Assembly (NCBI GenBank): GCA_002723075.1
Contig: PBNJ01000009.1
Span: 37,558-80,804, forward strand
Length of the DNA: 43,247 bases
DNA from: Flavobacteriaceae bacterium
GTDB lineage: Bacteria > Bacteroidota > Bacteroidia > Flavobacteriales > Flavobacteriaceae
Direction: 5' to 3'
The notes beneath the pieces are model-generated. The model ran no database searches and had not been told where the DNA came from. It saw nothing but the letters and a program-made list of their open reading frames with translations. Position 1 is the first letter of the stretch; every line of letters starts with the position of its first letter. The position numbers and the translations under genes were made by a program. Of this stretch, positions 40,785 through 43,247 are shown piece by piece.

Positions 40785-42050
40785 ATGAAGGTACTTCTAT
40801 TGGGAAGCGGTGGCCGGGAATACACATTCTGTCACCAACTGGCAAAAAGCCCACATCACCCACAATTGTTTATTGCACCTGGTAATGCAGGAACTGCACA
40901 GTTTGGCACAAATATCGAGGTGTCACCCACAGACTTTGAAGGGCTTAAACAAGCGGTGTTTGCTCACAAGATCGAAATGGTTATTGTTGGTCCAGAAGTG
41001 CCATTGGTGGAAGGGGTGGTTGATTTTTTTGCTGCAGATCAAGAGCTTTCACATATCCCCGTGATTGGACCGTCCAAGCAAGGCGCAGAACTCGAAGGCA
41101 GTAAAGAGTTTGCCAAGGCCTTTATGCAACGTCATAACATTCCCACTGCTGCTTATGAAAGTTTTACCAAAGACACCCTTTCGGAAGGTCTTGCCTACCT
41201 TGAAACGGTAACACCTCCCTATGTCCTGAAAGCCGATGGCTTGGCAGCTGGAAAGGGTGTGGTGATTCTCAACGATCTTGCCGAGGCCAAAGCGGAACTA
41301 ACCGCCATGCTTGCAGATGCCAAGTTTGGAGAAGCCAGTCAGAAGGTGGTGATTGAAGAGTTTTTGGATGGGATGGAGTTATCGTGCTTTGTGCTCACCG
41401 ATGGTAAGTCCTATAAAATCCTCCCCATGGCCAAGGATTACAAACGCATCGGCGAAGGAGACAGAGGGCTCAACACAGGAGGTATGGGTGCCGTTTCACC
41501 GGTTCCGTTTGCCGATGAGGCCTTTGTGCAAAAGATCAAAGAGCAGGTTGTAACGCCAACAATGCAGGGACTCCAGCAGGACGGGATTCCCTATGTGGGC
41601 TTTGTTTTTGTTGGGCTGATTAAAGTTGGAGAAAATCCCAAAGTGATCGAGTACAATGTGCGTATGGGTGACCCCGAGACCCAAGTGGTCTTACCGCGTA
41701 TCCAAAACGATTTGTTTGAATTGCTACAAGCCACAGCCTCTGGAACGCTCGATAGCGTAAAACTGTCGATAGACAAGCGCTCTGTTTCTACCATCGTTGC
41801 GGTTTCAGGGGGTTACCCTGAAAGCTATGAAAAAGGGAAGGCGATACGTGGGATTGACCCAAGTGATTTTGTGGTCCATGCGGGAACAGCAATGGTTGAT
41901 GAGGAATTGGTTACGAGTGGTGGACGAGTCTTATCCGCAACGGGCGTTGGCGCTGATCACAACCAAGCCATCGCGCAGAGCTATCAGGCTTTAGCCAAGA
42001 TTGATTTTGAAGGCATATACTACCGAAAAGACATCGGCTTCGACTTATAG
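40785..42050 (+). CDS. purD: Phosphoribosylamine-glycine ligase
   Basis: About 421 residues of the ATP-grasp family, second step of purine synthesis (glycinamide ribonucleotide formation). The N-terminus is MKVLLLGSGGREYTF with the Gly-Ser-Gly-Gly-Arg-Glu motif. Also seen are Ile-Val-Gly-Pro-Glu-Val-Pro-Leu, Lys-Ala-Asp-Gly-Leu-Ala-Ala-Gly-Lys-Gly and Arg-Met-Gly-Asp-Pro-Glu-Thr-Gln. Length is normal. Its stop overlaps the stop of the small convergent membrane-protein gene (42045-42050). Confidence 0.97.
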   Translation: MKVLLLGSGGREYTFCHQLAKSPHHPQLFIAPGNAGTAQFGTNIEVSPTDFEGLKQAVFAHKIEMVIVGPEVPLVEGVVDFFAADQELSHIPVIGPSKQGAELEGSKEFAKAFMQRHNIPTAAYESFTKDTLSEGLAYLETVTPPYVLKADGLAAGKGVVILNDLAEAKAELTAMLADAKFGEASQKVVIEEFLDGMELSCFVLTDGKSYKILPMAKDYKRIGEGDRGLNTGGMGAVSPVPFADEAFVQKIKEQVVTPTMQGLQQDGIPYVGFVFVGLIKVGENPKVIEYNVRMGDPETQVVLPRIQNDLFELLQATASGTLDSVKLSIDKRSVSTIVAVSGGYPESYEKGKAIRGIDPSDFVVHAGTAMVDEELVTSGGRVLSATGVGADHNQAIAQSYQALAKIDFEGIYYRKDIGFDL

Positions 42051-42272
42051 AAAGGAATGGGAAGTGGAGTCCGTATCCTCTTCGCCACTGTCATTGAATT
42101 TTTTGAGCTGGCCAATCCAATAGGTCGTTGCGGCAAACCCAATCCCCAAAAACACCCAGTTGATGCCATTGGCCAAAAACCAACTTGTGAGTTCGAGCTC
42201 ACGCAATAGGTCGAGGGGGATAAATAAGATTTCTTGAAAGATATAAGCAATCGCTTCGAAAAAGGCTTTCAT
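42045..42272 (-). CDS. Small membrane protein (DUF6341-like)
   Basis: A 75-residue protein with one or two membrane segments (about 4-22 and 30-50) and a polar acidic tail (Gly-Glu-Glu-Asp-Thr-Asp-Ser-Thr-Ser-His-Ser-Phe-Leu). I recall similar proteins as DUF6341, found next to purD in Flavobacteria; function is unknown. An upstream in-frame ATG (42311) is rejected because it precedes a TATTTTTG box (42294-42301). Confidence 0.7.
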   Translation of the reverse strand: MKAFFEAIAYIFQEILFIPLDLLRELELTSWFLANGINWVFLGIGFAATTYWIGQLKKFNDSGEEDTDSTSHSFL

Positions 42273-42293
42273 TTTTTCAGTGTTTTGTGGGGA

Positions 42294-42301
42294 CAAAAAT
42301 A
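42294..42301 (-). promoter_or_regulatory. -7 promoter box for the DUF6341-like gene
   Basis: TATTTTTG on the - strand, 21 bases before ATG 42272; it decides between the two possible starts. Confidence 0.55.
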
Positions 42302-42335
42302 AGGCACCCATGGATTAGATACAACTCAGACCTAG

Positions 42336-42343
42336 TATATTTG
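42336..42343 (+). promoter_or_regulatory. -7 promoter box for the GT9 gene
   Basis: TATATTTG on the + strand, 73 bases before ATG 42417. This leaves the longest leader among the genes here. Confidence 0.5.
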
Positions 42344-42358
42344 ATTAAAAATCAGATG

Positions 42359-42398
42359 ATAAAGTACAATGACTAGAGTAAAAACTACAGTACTTTAT
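42359..42398. repeat. Inverted repeat in the leader of the GT9 gene
   Basis: ATAAAGTAC (42359-42367) and GTACTTTAT (42390-42398) are perfect 9-bp inverted arms, 22 bases apart, between the promoter box and ATG 42417. They could be an operator or an RNA stem. The AT-rich surroundings make a chance match possible. Confidence 0.4.
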
Positions 42399-42416
42399 AA
42401 TTTATATTCTAATTAA

Positions 42417-43247
42417 ATGGGCAAGCCAAAACATTTGATAATTTTTCGTCTCTCAGCGATGGGAGATGTGGCGATGTTGGTACCTGTGCTGCGCTGTTTA
42501 TACGCTCAAAACCAGAACATACAGATTACATTGGTTACACCAAAACGCTTTGTCCCTATTTTTAAGGAGTTCAACGAACTACAAATCATTTCGCCAGACT
42601 TTATCGGAAAACACAAAGGGCTTAAAGGACTTTACCGCTTGTACAAAGAGCTCAAACAGATTAAACCGAATCGCATTGCCGATATCCATCATAATTTGCG
42701 CACTCGTATCCTCCGGTTGTTTTTTAGACTGTCTTTCACACGGGTGAAAGTGATTGACAAAGGCTATGCCGAGCGCAAGCGACTGACCCACCCGACCAAA
42801 AAAACTATGAAACCCCTAACTCCACAGCTCTACCGATATGTGGAAGTGTTTTCCCGTTTGGGCTTTGCACTCGATCTCGATAAGCACGAATTTCCAATCA
42901 AACCAGGCCTTCCAAAATCGAGTTTGCAGATTCACCTTCCAGCCGACAGAAAATGGATTGGGATTGCGCCCTTTGCCGCACACTCTGGCAAAATATACCC
43001 CCTCGACTTGATGCAAAAGGTAATGGGTTATCTTCAACAGCAGCACACGGTCTTTCTGTTTGGCCATGGTCCCAAGGAAGCTGACCAAATCCATGTTTGG
43101 GCCAAGGCCTATCCCCATGTGATTCCGCACGCTTTGGAGATGCCTTTTGCGGATCAGCTCGACTTGATTGCAAATCTCGATGCCATGATTTCGATGGACT
43201 CGGCCAATGGCCATTTGGCAGCCAATTTTGGGGTGCCAGTCATTACA
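42417..43247 (+). CDS. Glycosyltransferase family 9 (LPS heptosyltransferase-like), 3' end outside window
   Basis: An open frame of 277 codons from ATG 42417 to the window edge without a stop; only the N-terminal and most of the central part are visible. Family marks are Leu-Ile-Ile-Phe-Arg-Leu-Ser-Ala-Met-Gly-Asp-Val near the N-terminus and Ile-Gly-Ile-Ala-Pro-Phe-Ala-Ala-His-Ser-Gly-Lys in the middle. At the end is Ser-Met-Asp-Ser-Ala-Asn-Gly-His-Leu-Ala-Ala, the ADP-heptose-binding region of WaaC/WaaF-type enzymes. Likely it adds heptose or another sugar to lipid A-core in the inner membrane. Confidence 0.88.
   Translation, partial: MGKPKHLIIFRLSAMGDVAMLVPVLRCLYAQNQNIQITLVTPKRFVPIFKEFNELQIISPDFIGKHKGLKGLYRLYKELKQIKPNRIADIHHNLRTRILRLFFRLSFTRVKVIDKGYAERKRLTHPTKKTMKPLTPQLYRYVEVFSRLGFALDLDKHEFPIKPGLPKSSLQIHLPADRKWIGIAPFAAHSGKIYPLDLMQKVMGYLQQQHTVFLFGHGPKEADQIHVWAKAYPHVIPHALEMPFADQLDLIANLDAMISMDSANGHLAANFGVPVIT

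Noticed and set aside
1-43247. Insertion sequences, prophage or CRISPR arrays
   Set aside because: No transposase or integrase motif, no regularly spaced repeats and no phage structural gene were seen on either strand.

Overview
The window looks like a chromosomal segment of a Flavobacteriia/Bacteroidetes bacterium. The main evidence is the promoter type: TAnnTTTG (-7 element) boxes sit a few bases before many genes, and Shine-Dalgarno sequences are generally absent. The gene content agrees, with Bacteroidetes-typical families (DUF4837 lipoprotein, DUF3575 outer-membrane protein, DUF6341-like small membrane protein, prokaryotic GH3, DUF6909-like protein) and an animal-like UDP-glucose dehydrogenase. 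I see no IS element, prophage, CRISPR array or plasmid gene. No stretch longer than about 150 bases lacks a gene.

Region 1 (1-12.5 kb) is housekeeping: a LysE-type exporter, tRNA-Cys, folB, glnS, an SPFH/band-7 protein, gltX, ybeY, mnmG, a SAM methyltransferase, holB, pgk, a DUF4837 lipoprotein and a 57-residue tatA. Two perfect 14-bp parS-like palindromes flank mnmG, one inside the 3' end of ybeY and one just after the mnmG stop. They suggest this segment lies in the origin-proximal centromere region.

Region 2 (12.5-20 kb) reads as one + strand operon: M23 peptidase, GH3 enzyme, DUF6909-like protein, SLBB polysaccharide-export protein and Wzz-like chain-length protein. A WecA/TagO-type initiating transferase is convergent with it.

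Region 3 (21.1-35.7 kb) is a 15-gene + strand unit with almost no intergenic DNA, starting at one clear promoter. The first gene encodes an unusual membrane protein: signal peptide, kelch-like periplasmic part, one membrane helix and a predicted cytoplasmic winged helix. Next come a DUF3575 protein, precursor enzymes (ugd, glmS, a nucleotidyltransferase, wecB, wecC) and an AT-rich serotype-type block: flippase, acetyltransferase, Wzy-like polymerase, GT4, a split Alg14/Alg13-like glycosyltransferase, a sugar N-formyltransferase and a polysaccharide deacetylase. An rmlBACD operon on the - strand ends with a second Wzy-like protein. A second initiating sugar transferase diverges from rmlB. Together the genes predict a Wzx/Wzy-type capsule or O-antigen with UDP-GlcA, UDP-ManNAcA and dTDP-rhamnose precursors and possibly an N-formylated amino sugar.

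Region 4 (40.7 kb to the end) holds purD, a small membrane protein and a GT9 heptosyltransferase cut by the window edge.

The most interesting items are the kelch/winged-helix protein heading the polysaccharide operon, the deacetylase-formyltransferase pair, GH3 and DUF6909 embedded in the export operon, the parS pair, the apparently leaderless genes, and a C-terminally truncated RmlD at the border of the variable region.
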